Source: Hordeum vulgare subsp. vulgare
Lineage: Eukaryota > Streptophyta > Magnoliopsida > Poales > Poaceae
DNA: 64,000 bases
Direction of reading: 5' to 3'
Assembly: GCF_904849725.1 (NCBI RefSeq)
Contig: NC_058522.1
Location: 433,037,529 to 433,101,528, forward strand
Made by a program: the position numbers and the translations under genes. Below the pieces are notes generated by a model. It was not told the origin of the DNA, ran no database searches, and saw nothing but the letters and a program-made list of their open reading frames with translations. This document shows, in pieces, positions 1 through 11,374 of the stretch (its first letter is position 1; every line of letters begins with the position of its first letter).

Positions 1-1497
1 TGCGCACTTAACGTCGCACTCGAAGACTTAGCTGCGATCACGGATCGCCTAAGTACAAACTTTCTCCGAGTGTGCACTAAACGTCGCACTCGAGGACTTA
101 GTTGCGATCAAGAATCGCCTAAGTACAAACTTTCTCCGAGTGTGGACTAACCGTCGCACTCGGGGACTTAGCTGCGATCAAGAATCGCCTAAGTACAAAT
201 TTCTCCGAGTGCGCACTTAACATCACACTCGGGGACTCTACGATCAGAATCACCTAAGTACAAACTTTCTCCGAGTGTGCACTAACTGTCACACTCGGGG
301 ACTTAGCTGCGATCAAGAATCGCCTAAGTACAAACTTTCTCTGAGTGTGCACTAACCGTCGCACTCGGGGACTTAGCTGCAATCAAGAATCGCCTAAGTA
401 CAAACTTTCTCCGAGTGCACACTTAACATCACACTCGGCTACTTAGCTGCGATCAAGAATCGCCTAAGTACAAACTTTCTCCGAGTGCGCACTTAACGTC
501 ACACTCGGGGACTTAGCTGCGATCCAGAATCACCTAAGTATTAACTTTCTCCGAGTGCGCACTTAACGTCACACTCGGGGACTTAGCTGCGATCCAGAAT
601 CGCCTAAGTATTAACTTTCTCCGAGTGCGCACTTAACGTCACACTCGGGGACTTAGATGCGATCCTGAATCGCCTAAGTATTAACTTTGTCCGAGTGCGC
701 ACTTAACGTCGCACTCGAAGACTTAGCTGCGATCACGAATCGCCTAAGTACAAACTTTCTCCGAGTGTGCACTAAACGTCGCACTCGAGGACTTAGCTGC
801 GATCAAGATTCGCCTAAGTACAAACATTCTCCGAGTGTGGACTAACCGTCGCACTCGGGGACTTAGCTGCAATCAAGAATCGCCTAAGTACAAATTTCTC
901 CGAGTGCGCACTTAATATCACACTCGGGGACTTAGCTACGATCAAGAATCGCCTAAGTACAAACTTTCTCCGAGTATGCACTAACTGTCACACTCGGGGA
1001 CTTAGCTGCGATCAAGAATCGCCTAAGTACAAATTTTCTCCGAGAGTGCACTAACCGTCGCACTCGGGGACTTAGCTGCGATCAAGAATCGCCTAAGTAC
1101 AAACTTTCTCCGAGTGTGCACTAACCGTCGCACTCGGGGACTTAGCTGCAATCAAGAATCGCCTAAGTACAAAATTTCTCCGAGTGTGCACTAACCGTCG
1201 CACTCGGGGACTTAGCTGCGATCAAGAATCGCCTAAGTACAAATTTTCTCCGAGTGTGCACTAACCGTCGCACTCGGGGACTTAGCTCCGATCAAGAATC
1301 GCCTAAGTACAGACTTTCTCCGAGTGTGCACTAAACGTCCCACTCGAGGACTTACCTGCGATCACGAATCACCTAAGTACAAACTTTCTCCGAGTGTGCA
1401 CTTAACGTCGCACTCGGGGACTTTTTTGCAAGCAAGAATCGTCTAAATAGAAAACTTCCTTCGAGTGTATCCTACAGATCCACTCGGAGACTCAGCA
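1..1497. repeat. 70-bp tandem array (about 21 units) of a Tat-type retrotransposon
   Basis: The landmark GCCTAAGTAC recurs at 47, 117, 187, (252), 322 and so on, giving a period of 70 bp with small indels. Each unit contains two inverted repeats. One pairs CCGAGTG-type with CACTCGG-type arms (for example 691-717). The other pairs ACTTAG+GCGAT with ATCGC+CTAAGT (301-329). The array ends in a degenerate unit near 1497 and runs off the left edge. By analogy with 11970-14330 it should lie between integrase and the antisense gene of a Tat-type Ty3/gypsy element. No open frame of note lies inside. Confidence 0.93.
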
Positions 1498-1501
1498 GAC
1501 T

Positions 1502-1771
1502 CTCATTGAGGCTCATGTAGATGTCAAGACAACTGACAATTACATGAGTAGCGGAACCTCATTGAGGCTCATGTAGATGTCAAGACAACTGACAATTACA
1601 TGAGTAACAACTCGCTCCGAGTACGACCTGACAGTCGCACTCGAAGACTTAGTCGCGATCACGAATCGCCTAAGTACTCGATTGCCTTCAAGTGTATCCT
1701 ACAGATCCACTCGGAGATTCAGCAGACCCTCAGTGAGGCTCATGCAGATGTCAAGACAATTGAAAATTACA
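1502..1771. repeat. Short direct repeats after the array
   Basis: A 49-bp segment at 1502-1550 (CTCATTGAGG...ATGAGTA) is repeated exactly at 1558-1606, and a diverged copy lies at about 1726-1771. The segment between copies 2 and 3 holds one more piece of the 70-bp unit (1633-1680). This looks like local duplication at the array edge. A 105-codon open frame at 1600-1917 crosses it but resembles nothing I know and is not called as a gene. Confidence 0.8.
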
Positions 1772-1904
1772 TGCTCTGCATGTTTGCCATTGGCTTCACC
1801 AGGAAACGCCAAACAAAAACCACGAGCCAAAATCGTGTCAACAACTCTTTGGCAATAGAAGAGCAAAAGATTCGATTCAAATTCAAAGTTCGTCTAAAGA
1901 TAGT

Positions 1905-1941
1905 TGGTTCGGTGTAGATCAAGCTTATCCACACCGAACCA
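1905..1941. other. Perfect 11-bp inverted repeat (hairpin)
   Basis: TGGTTCGGTGT at 1905-1915 is complementary to ACACCGAACCA at 1931-1941, with a 15-base loop. It lies 74 bp past the stop codon of the antisense gene (which reads leftward and ends at 2015), so it could mark the 3' end of that transcript. That role is inference. Confidence 0.6.
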
Positions 1942-2014
1942 CGAATGTGACGGCCAACAGCAGTGGCCAAAGTTTCATACAACTAACACTTGGCATACCG
2001 AGGTAAAAGTTTTC

Positions 2015-5000
2015 TCAAACGTCGTCAGGACTGGCACTGGGACTGGCAGGCTCCACGAAAGCGTCGAGGTCGATCCCGTCTGCGATGCGAGTGGCGCTCT
2101 CAAGGAAGGTCTCCATGAAATCTTCGAATCGAAGCTTTTTGGTGTTGGCGACTTGCAACGCCTTCAGCTTCTCTTCGCGAGCCTCCTTGCAGTGCACTCG
2201 GGCCAGCGACAGTGCCACGTCCGCACCACAGCGAGCCGCAGACTTCTTCCACGCCTGCACTCGGTTCGGGACCTCCTCCAGCCGAGTCATCAAACCTTCC
2301 ACCTCTTGCCGAGAATCGTCTTCAGGCCAAAGCTCCTTGTCGATTTGGCCGACGACCTCTCTCAGTGGACCAATGAAAGGTCCCACTTTGCCCAGGCGAA
2401 TGTGCGCTCGGAGCAGGTCTCGATTGGCGTCCTCGCCGAGTGGAATGTTCGGAAGAACCGACCACTCAATGTCAGCTGCCTCAGCCTCAGCGTCCATGCA
2501 AAAATCTGCACACACAATACGAGCAAAAATAAGCACAGAGTGAAATACACAGTCAAGAAGCACTCGAAAAAACAGAACTTACCACCGAGAAGCGCTATCA
2601 TTTTCCTTCCCCAGTCACTGACGTAATTCTCCTACGCTATGCACCGCCTGTTCAACACATGCATCTGTCCCATCAGCTCGGTCCTCTGTTTCCCATTTTC
2701 TCCACTTCAGCCGCCAATGCCTTGTTTGCCTCACGGGACTCCTCCAAAGACTTTTCTCGTTCAGCCAGAACATCCTTCATACCAGCCAAGGCAAGCATTG
2801 CTGCATCCAGTTCCACAGCAAACTGAACCTTTTCAGCCCTCAGAGTCTCGTACGCTGATCCCATCTCGCAAGTCTTCTGCAAGTCAGCGCCAAGAGACGA
2901 TCAGACAAATTCAACAAGGACAACAATAAAAATTCGGAATTCTTCAGACCCCTGCCGACGCAAGCAGTCGACAACGGTCTCGGGGACTACACCCAGTGGG
3001 TTCACTAAGAGTGACCCCACTGGCATGAAGCTCAAACAGGCCCGCCCTATTGAGATACATAACAACAAAAAAGCCTATGAGGTTACAACTACCCGACCTG
3101 AGTAAAATTACTCTCGGGAACTCATCCAGTAGGTGCACTCGGAGTGCCCCCACCGGTAACATTCGAACAGATTAGTTTTGATCTGATCAAGTTAAAGAAA
3201 ATGTATATAAAGACAACTGTCGGTGCAAGCACTCGACAGAAGTCTCGGGGACTACACCCAATGGGTTCACTAAGAGCGAACCCACTGCAAAATAAACATA
3301 CTGTATCCGAGTACATTGCTTAAACACCTAGTGGGTTACAAGAGGAAAGTCAATACTTACTAGCCCACTTACTCGGATGTCGTCCTGGAGTTCCAAGCTT
3401 CGCTTGTACACAGACGCGATGGAGTCGTACGCTCTCTTGGTGTCACCCGCCATCAACTCCGCGTGCACCATGGCCTCCTTGGCAGCTCCCACCTGATCTT
3501 CCGGGAGGCGCCGGGCGGCGTACTGGACAGTCGACGGACCTGGCACCACAAGGGACTCCTTGGGCATCCCAAGTCCTGCTCAAGTCGGTTCAACATCGAT
3601 AAGTGCCGTTTCAGTCGACGGCATCGTCTCAGTCGGTGGCGCGTCCATGGCAGGAGTAGTAACCAGTGGAACAGCCTCAAGGACAGGCACCGTAGCTTGC
3701 TCGGGCCTCTCCTGGTCGTCCTCCACGGGAATCACCTCTGAAGGAAACCCGACCGAACGACGTGAGATCACAAAAAAAAGCAAGACCAAAGACAGAATTC
3801 GTGATCAATAATGTAAAGCTCTCGGAATAGCCACGACGCACCTGGCTGGGATGTGACAACATTGTCCATGTCCATGGGATCGTCCCCCTGGCGTGGCGGA
3901 GAGGTGGCGGAGGTGGCAGCTCTGTCCAGTAAAATTCATTCGACTAATAAGCATGAGTTCAATCAAATACTCGAAGGAGATAGAAGAACAATGCACTTAC
4001 GTTGAGGTGACGGGAACTGTGACCCTCATCCGCGGCAAAGCCTTCCGAGGCTTAGATCCACTCGGTTTGGCCGCCTTAGAGGGCTGACCCGTAGGCTCAG
4101 CAACAGAGTTCTTGGTCCTCTTTGTGCTCCGAGCACTCTGGACCACACGAGCAGCTGGCGGGGCACTCGAGGCCGCTGGAGGAGCCGACGGAGTCACGGG
4201 TTCGTGACGGCGTTTAGTTCGAGGCTCTGGCGGTGGGGGTTTCGAGTTCTGCTCCTCATCTTCCTCCTCTTCTTCTTCAGACTCCTCCTCCGTCTCCCCA
4301 CTGTCGGAGACGTACTCGACGCTCTCCGCGCTGCCCTCCTGGCTACCTTCCTCCTCCTCGGTCGGATTCCCGTTCGAGACAGGAGAAAACCAGTTAGTCC
4401 ACGCCTGCACGAGATACAGTCGACAACATCAAACGTCCGACAGTGATTCAAGAAAGCGATAAATCTAAGACAATTGTGTGCACTCGACAAGTTGTACTCA
4501 CCTCATTCGGAGGAGGGTTGTCCGCGCGGAAGGGCTTCACTCGTCGGGCCCCTCTGGGGTTGTCGCAGGCGCCTGTGATGTTGAGGACCCACGACGCCAC
4601 CATCTCTCCGGTCACGCACTCGACGTTAGTCCGAGTGGAGTCCTCAGACCCCGTGTAGTGCCACATGGCGTGGTGTCGAGCTTGCAGAGGCTGGATACGC
4701 CGACCCAGAAAAACCTCCAACAAGTCTATGCCGGTGACTCCCCTTCGGACGACATCTATAAGCGCATCGACCAGAGGCTGGATCTGGATCTTCTCCACCT
4801 TCGTGAGTGCGAGTTGCCTAGGCGGAGCCGGTCGGTCTAAGCTAAAAGGAGGCAGTCCAGTTGCGGCATTCGGGCAAGCAACATCCTGGCAATAGAACCA
4901 TGTCGACTGCCAGTTCCTAACAGATTCAGACAACTCAAGAGCGGGATAGCTACTTTTACTTTTCTTTTGGAAGCCTAAGCCTCCGTAGAGCTGGAGGAGG

Positions 5001-5485
5001 TGAGTTTTGTCATCCGACTGGTTAAGTCGTTTGATGGTTTGAGATCTAGCAGAGAAGATGTGTTTGAAAATCCCCCAATGGGGAGGACAGCCAATGAAAC
5101 ACTCGCACAGCACGACGAAGGTAGAGAGGTGAGCTATTGCTTTGGGGGGGAAATGATGGAGCTGCGCCCCGAAGTGGTTCATTATACCTTTGAAGAAGGG
5201 ATGAGGAGGCAGAGAGAAGCCTCGGTGCACGTGGCTGAGCAGCAAGACGCGCTCCCCCTCCCGAGGCGCCGGCTCGGTCTCGCCCTCCGTCGGCAACCTC
5301 CACGTCTTGTGCGCGATCATGTCGTGCTCCACCAACTCCAGCAAGTCCCCCTCCGTCACCGTGGAGGGGAGGAAATCCCCCTGGATCCAACCCGCCGGTA
5401 GCGCTCGCTACCGCCGTTGAGCAGGAGCCGCCGCCTTCCCCTTCTTCTTCCGCGCCTCAAGCTTGCTAATCTGCCCCTTTGTCAT
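2015..5485 (-). pseudogene. Antisense spliced accessory gene of a Tat-type element, copy 1
   Basis: Six minus-strand exons can be traced: 5485-4502, 4404-4001, 3921-3842, 3737-3373, 2876-2583 and 2505-2015. Every intron has GT...AG ends (for example GTGAGTAC, GTAAGTGC, GTAAGTGG) and the phases join correctly, for about 870 residues. Exon 1 resembles the plant family annotated as 'putative gypsy type transposon' (Transposase_28, named from memory), with motifs WQSTWFY, ATGLPPF and AMWHY. Exon 2 has a long Glu-rich acidic stretch followed by basic patches. Exon 5 is predicted coiled coil (ELDAAMLALAGMKD, LAEREKSLEESREA). Exon 6 is helical (KELWPED, FEDFMETFLE) and ends near 2015. Breaks: TAG at 5410-5408, TGA at 3582-3580, and one lost base plus a TAG in exon 5. 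The gene opposes the element's pol strand; extra antisense ORFs are known in Tat-lineage elements. Function unknown. The ATG at 5485 was chosen because MTKG is shared with copy 2. Confidence 0.82.
2946..3340. repeat. Intronic hairpin repeats, copy 1 antisense gene
   Basis: The long fourth intron (3372-2877) contains a unit repeated near 2946, 3115 and 3208: a C/G-rich lead-in, 'CTCGGGGACTACACC', then CCAGTGGG and, about 15 bases on, CCCACTGG. At 2993-3000 and 3016-3023 the arms pair perfectly. The same unit occurs three times in the equivalent intron of copy 2. Confidence 0.75.
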
Positions 5486-5990
5486 GGTGAAGGCTACAGA
5501 TCCGCGAGGGAGAAGGAGAAGGGAGGAGTTTGAGATGTGCAGGAGGTGACGAGAGAAGGGGGGCAAGTGCGAGCTATCAGGCGAGCGCAACGAAAAACCC
5601 TCGCTGCAGAGGTTTAAGTAAGGTTCCGACTGGGTCACTAGCAGGTGGCCCCAAAATCTTATCCCCCGACCGGTTGCTGCGATATTAGTGGAGAAGATGA
5701 AGGCGCGGAAATCGAGGCGACAGATACTACTCGATTACGATGTCGTCATCCCCGCCGAGCGCGCGGTAACCGAAATTTGAGGATCCCGAAAAATCCGACG
5801 CTGTCAGTTGACTGGTCACGTCAAAAGATACCACAGAAGCACTCGGTCCCTGACGATTCGTTTCACAAATACATCCACTCGGATCACTGGTCAAAGAGGA
5901 TAAAATGGATCGAGGCAAACAACGCCAAAGTCGCATCCGTACCAGTCGGATCCGTACTCCAAGCATCACTTTGTCGTTCCAACCACATTC
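5486..5990 (-). promoter_or_regulatory. Upstream region of antisense gene, copy 1
   Basis: Reading leftward, a TATA-like ACTTAAACC lies near 5608-5617. It is followed by a strongly pyrimidine-rich leader (about 5500-5545, CTCCTCCC and CTTCTCC runs) and then the ATG at 5485. This fits a plant promoter with a Y-patch, so the antisense gene may have its own promoter inside the retrotransposon. This is inference from composition only. Confidence 0.35.
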
Positions 5991-6004
5991 CATTCGGGGA
6001 CTAA
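5991..6004 (+). other. Polypurine tract before LTR
   Basis: CATTCGGGGACTAA directly precedes TGATGGG at 6005. The equivalent CATTCGGGGGCTAA precedes the second LTR at 47235. A polypurine tract lies just 5' of a 3' LTR, so the LTR at 6005 is the 3' LTR of the left-hand Tat element. Confidence 0.7.
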
Positions 6005-6562
6005 TGATGGGATTATACTGCTAGGATAGGGTCATAGGCCTGCCCTATGAGTCCTACCCAAGGACTATCCTTCATAAGGGATAAGGCCTTTAGTCAGTTC
6101 CGACTAAATTAAGGACTTCCCATCATCCAGTCGGTGACGATTCCTCCATCATCCAGTCGGAGATGAACATTCGGAGCGTATCGAACTTACCTACTGGATT
6201 CCACTCTGTACATCGTAACCCCCCTGGAGGGTAATGGTCATACGTTTCAATGTACCTTTATTAGCATTTAAGACATACGTTACCTGTAACGTAGGCATTT
6301 ATTCGCCACTACTCCACCCGTGCGCACCGAACCGTTGTGAAGGGTAGCGCACTCTATATAAGCCGCCCTTCCCCACTAGTGCAGGGGTTAGCAATTCACT
6401 GTAATCCATATTCCACTCGACAACAAGCTCCCAAGAGCACTGAGACGTAGGGCTTTTACCTCCACCGTAGAGGGGCCTGAACTCATACAACCTCGCCGTA
6501 ACTAAGGCTCTGCCCATCCTTTTGAACCCTACACATCTACTGTCAGACTTATACCCACGACA
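6005..6562 (+). mobile_element. LTR of Tat-type Ty3/gypsy element (left)
   Basis: It begins TGATGGGATTATAC and matches, with divergence, the LTR at 47235 through shared blocks: GGGTCATA..GCC, CCTACCCAAGGAC, AGCGCACTCTATATAAGCC, GAGGGGCCT.AACTCATAC. The TATA box is CTATATAAG at about 6354-6362. The likely 3' end is ...CCACGACA near 6562. No primer binding site or gag follows; protease-like coding starts at once, so the junction is a deletion or recombination product. Confidence 0.75.
6354..6362 (+). promoter_or_regulatory. TATA box of Tat LTR (left)
   Basis: CTATATAAG on the plus strand, conserved at 47596-47604 in the other LTR in the same context (GCGCACT upstream, CC-rich downstream). This is the expected LTR promoter orientation for the plus-strand pol. 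Confidence 0.7.
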
Positions 6563-6565
6563 GCC

Positions 6566-9500
6566 AAGTCACTCGGACAGATTGCATTGGATGTGGTGTT
6601 GGGCACCGACAAGAATTTCCGCCAGGAAAAGTTGGCGTTTGAAGTTGTAGACTTCCAGAGCGCATATCACGCCATCCTTGGTCGACCGGCTTATGCCCGT
6701 TTCATGACTCGTCCATGTTACGTGTACCTCAAACTGAAGATGCCCAGGCCCAACGGCGTGATCACAGTCACGCAGAATCGACAAAGGGCTGAAGAGTGCC
6801 TTCAGCAAGGCTCCAAGATTGTTGACCATCAAATGGTTGTGGTCGTGCTGGAAGAATACAAGAAGAATATTGATCCCGCTGATGTGCTGCGTTCCAAGAA
6901 GCCCACTTCTGAGACTGCTTTTCAGTCGGCAGGTGACATGAAGCAAGTGAACGTTCACCCGACAAATCCTAATGCTACCTCGACCAACATCTCGACGAGA
7001 CTCAGAAGAAAATAGGAAGTCACGCTCATCTAGTTCCTTCGTGAGAACTGGGACATCTTCTCATGGAAGCCTTCTGACATGCCGGGTGTACCTAGGGAGC
7101 TGGCTGAGCACCGACTGAGAGTTGACCCGAAAGCCAAGCCTGTGAAAGAGCACTTGCATCGGTCGACAGTAGAGAAAGGGAAAGCAATCGGTGAGGAGGT
7201 GGCTCGACTCTTGGCGGCTAAGTTCATATGCGTGGTTTACCACTCCGAGTGTCTCGCGAATGTCGTCATGGTCCCCAAGAAAGACAAGTCGCTCCGCATG
7301 TGTATTGACTTTAAACATGTCAATTGGGCCTGCCCGAAAGATCATTTTACGAACCCCTGCATCAAACAGATTGTCGACTCAACTGCGCGATGCGAGCGTT
7401 TGTCTCTTCTCGATGGATATTCTGGTCACCATCAGATCCGTCTATTTGGTCCAGATGAAATAAAGACGGCCTTCATCACCCCTTTCGTGTGTTTTTGTTA
7501 TATCACCATGCCTTTTGGTCTGAGAAATGCTTGCACTACTTTCATGCGTATGATTCAAAAATGCTTGCTCAATCAAATCAGTTGGAATTTCGAGGCATGG
7601 ATGGTATTGTAGTCAAGTCTCGTAAAGGTTTTGACCTCCTAACTGACTTGGCAGAAACATTCGCCAACTTGAGGAAATATGATATCAAGTTAAATCTGAC
7701 CAAGTGCACTTTTGGAGTTCCTGGTGGCACGTTGCTCGGTTTCCTCATTTTCGAACGGGGGATCGACGTCACTCCCGAGAAGATCGGTGCCATCCTCCGA
7801 ATGAAACGCCCTGAGTGTGTGCATGATGTCTAGAAGCTCACAGGCCGCCTGGCGGCTTTGAGTAGGTTTATTTCTTGCCTCGGAGAGAAGGCATTGCCTT
7901 TATACTGTCTAATGAAGAAATATGATACGTTCGAGTGGACTCGTGAGGCAGAAGTAGCGTTTGTCGATCTCAAAGCCCTGCTTTCCACCCTGTCGGTGCT
8001 TGCTGCTCCGCACATCAAAGAACCCCTAATCGTGTACATTGCAGCCACTAACCAAGTCGTCAATACGGCTCTCACTGTTGAGCGAGAAGAAGAGGGCAAG
8101 GCTTATAAAGTCCAATGTCCAGTTTAATATATCTTTGTAGTGTTGACTCCTTCAAAGCAACGGTACCCTCATTATCAGAAGCTTGTCTATGGTATATATC
8201 TATCAGCGAAGAAGGTGGCACACTACTTCAAAGTTCACTCAGTCTTAGTCGTTAGCGATGCTCCATTGTGTGAGATCCTCAATAATCGAGACGTGACTGG
8301 TCGAGTGGCCAAATGGGATATTAAGCTCCTATACTTTTATTTTAAGTTTGAAGCAAAGAAGGCGATCAAATCTCAAGTGCTTGCAGACTTCATGGCTGAG
8401 TGGATAGAACAACAACAGCCAACTCAAATCCACTCGGCGCACTGGACCATGTTCTTTGATGGCTCTAAGATGCTCAATGGGTATGGTGCTCGCGTGGTAT
8501 TGGTATCTACAAAGGGTGACAGGCTCAATTATGTCCTCCATATTCACTTTGATTCCTCCAATAGTGAAGCTGAGTACGAGGCACTCCTCTACAGGTTACG
8601 TATGGCCATCTCACTCGGCGTCCGGTGCCTGATGGTATACGATGATTCAGATTTGGTGATTAATCAGGTTATGAAGGAGTGGGATGTCAGGAACCCTGCC
8701 ATGACTAGATATTGCCATTCAGTGAGAAATCTTGAGAAGAAATTCGAAGGTTTGGAACTCTACCATATTCCCCGAGTAAAGAATCAAGCAACTCATGATT
8801 TAGCAAAGGTCGGATCCACTCGGAGGCCTGTACCTAGCAATGTGTTTCTGGAACACCTACATTCTCCTTCGGTGCAAGAAGATCCCTTCACTGAAGAGCC
8901 CCCGCAAGCAATAAGTGCCTCCAAACCGACTGAGGTTGATTTCCCGACTGTCATAGATCTAGTCGTGGAGATTCTGGTGATTACGCCCAATTGGACGGTG
9001 TCGTATAGTGCATACATACTTAGGCAAGAACTCCTAGAAGACGAGGTTGAAGCTCGCGAGATAGTCCGCAGATCCAAGGCTATTACTGTGATGGATGGAC
9101 AACTTTAAAGAGAAAGCATAACTCGCGTAACTCAGCGGTGCATCTGTCTTGAGGAAGGTCGACTAATTCTGGAAGAAATTCACTCGGGGACCTGTGGTCA
9201 TCATGCGTCCTCTCGGACGATTGTTGCCAAAGCATACCGAGCTGGTTTCTTCTGGACGTGCGTCAATGAAATGGCTAAGGAAATTGGTGAACACTGCGAA
9301 GGGTGTCAGTTTTACGCAAACTTGTCACATAAGCCTGCGTCCGCCCTGAAGACTATTCCACTCGTCCGACCATTCGCTATATGGGATTTGGATATGGTCG
9401 GTCTTCTCCGAATAGGCTAGAGTGGATTCACGCATCTTCTTGTAGCAGTCGACAAGTTCACTAAGTGGATTGAGGCTAAACCCATAAAGAAGTTGTATTC

Positions 9501-9738
9501 TCGCACTGCTATCAAATTCATGAAAGAGATAACGTTCCGGTATGGAGTTCCCCACAGTATCATCACAGATAATGGTTCAAACTCTTACTCGGAAGAGTTC
9601 AGATAATTTTTCTCCGCCCAAGGCACTCGGGTGGATTACGCGTCCACCCACACCCCCGGACTAATTGTCAAACTGTGCGAGCAAATGGCCTTATCCTTCA
9701 CGGGTCGAAGCCTTGACTCATGCGAGACCTTGAACATG
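6566..9738 (+). pseudogene. pol: Tat-type polyprotein: protease end, RT, RNaseH, second RNaseH, integrase N-part
   Basis: Plus-strand remnants in order. About 6590-6960: segment after protease (FEVVDFQSAYHAILGRPAYA), characteristic of Tat-lineage gypsy elements. About 7079-7800: reverse transcriptase (VPKKDKSLRMCIDF, TMPFGLRNACTTF). About 7850-8400: first RNase H and connection. About 8440-8800: a second RNase H with MFFDGS, SEAEYEAL and DDSDLVI, the extra RNase H typical of Tat. About 9109-9719: integrase with an H-H-C-C zinc finger (CGHHASS, HCEGCQ) and core motifs WDLDMVG and ITDNGSN. Breaks include a stop at 7013, a frameshift near 7600 at the RT active site, and stops at about 7831, 8126, 9106, 9418 and 9604. 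The integrase is then interrupted at 9738 by a solo LTR and resumes at 11375. Gag and most of protease are missing. Non-functional. Confidence 0.9.
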
Positions 9739-11369
9739 TGATACACCCCAAACGTATCTATAATTTCCGCCTGTTCCATGATCTTTTTGGTGACATTGTT
9801 ATATGTTTTGCTACACTTTTATATCATTTTACACATATTTGGACTAACCTACTAACTCAGTGCACCCAGTGCCAGTTTCTGTCTGCTGATGTCAATTTTG
9901 CACGGGCTTTTACCCAGTTTTCCGAAGCCTGAAAAAATCCAGAAAAAATATATAAAAGATCAGCGAAACAGAAGCTTCTGGATCACCAAAAGAGGGCCAG
10001 AGGGGGGCCAGGGGGCTCCCAAGCGGCCTGCTGGCAAGGTCAGGCCCTAGGCCGTGCCAGGAGGTCGCCTGGGTGGGTCCCACCTCCTCTGATGCCCTCC
10101 TTTGGCCTATATTTTGGGTTCCGAGAGGAAACCCTCGCAGACTTTCTGGAATCGCGAATTTCTCCATCGTTCCGCCGCCGTAGTGCTTCCGAGATCGGGA
10201 GCGTCAGGAGACCTCTTCCCGGCACCCTGCAGGAGGGAAGATTTACCTCTAGGAGCTTCTCCACCACCATGGACGCTTCCCAGATGTGCCGTGAGTAGTT
10301 CCCCTTGGACCATGAGTCCATAACCAGTAGATATGTGATGTCTTCTCTCCAATCTTGTGCTTCAATGGTTAGTCCTTGTGAGCTGCCCTACATGATCAAG
10401 GCATCTATGTAATTCTCTTGCTATTGCTATGCTCGGTTTGTTGGGATCCGATGGATTATGAGATTATGTTCAGATTGTTATGAGTTATATATTTGATTAT
10501 CCTTTTATATTATGTTCCTTAGTGATTCATGCATGTTCTCTGTTGCTTTTTATTGCTTTGGTCAAGTAGTAGATTGTAACTCCAAAAGGGAGCGTTATGC
10601 ATGATTGTGGGTTCGGGCCCCTCGATGTCTAGCTTGAGTGACATAAACATGAGACTAGGGGATGTGTTTGTTGCCACCACGGAGAAAACAACGGTGCTCG
10701 TGACCACGGTTGCAAGGATTGTTTACCTTACGCATAGTTCGTTAATGCAGTTGTCCGTTGCTTTGAGTTTACACTTTGGGTGGGGCTCGCAACTTAATAC
10801 CGGAGAGATGTTCTGGATAGATATCTCAAGGTGGATGATTAGTAAGTAGATGCTGATGAATAAACGATCTACTTGTCTTGGCGTACTGCCCATTACTATC
10901 GAACCTCTAACTATCAAGACCATAATTAGCATTGCGGTGCGATCATAATTCTATCGATTGCCCAACTGTGATTTGTTTACCCTAGCATAGTTGTTTATCG
11001 TCTTTTGGGAGAGAAACATCACTAGTGAACATCATGTGGCTCCGGTCCATATCACCATCATTGCTTACACCTCCATCATTTACCGTTTGATTTACTTCTC
11101 CGTTGCAATCACTATTACCATCCCACCTGTGTCTTCATCCTTTGCAAACTACAAGGCCGGAGAGATTGACAACCTCTCTGTACTGATTGGGAGGAAAGTT
11201 ATTTGTTGTGTGTGCAAGTCCACGTCTTTTGCTAGCGTAAGGGTGGAAGACACCTTTTTGATAAACCTTACAGTCTCCGTGTAAGGGAAATTTGCTACTG
11301 ACTACATCTCCATCTTCAACTTGGGGTATCCAACGAGGGGCGAGAAATATATATATCAACTCATCATCA
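9739..11369 (+). mobile_element. Solo LTR, Athila-type Ty3/gypsy, TSD ACATG
   Basis: Starts TGATACACCCCAAACG and ends TCATCATCA, with direct repeats ACATG at 9734-9738 and 11370-11374. Removing it restores a continuous integrase reading frame across the join. The start (a variant of TGATACGTC..AACGTATCTATAAT) and an internal GTGAGTAGTTC splice-donor-like segment near 10289 match the other Athila-type LTRs in this window (51697 plus; 16909 and 22349 minus). It lies on the plus strand. A single LTR without internal sequence implies LTR-LTR recombination. Confidence 0.92.
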
Positions 11370-11374
11370 ACATG

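Noticed and set aside
1..1497. Regular repeat array resembling a CRISPR
   Set aside because: Units are contiguous 70-bp tandem copies with no unique spacers and no cas genes; the setting is a plant retrotransposon.
6299..6517. 72-codon minus frame over the Tat LTR
   Set aside because: Lies on the promoter and leader of the LTR; shadow frame.
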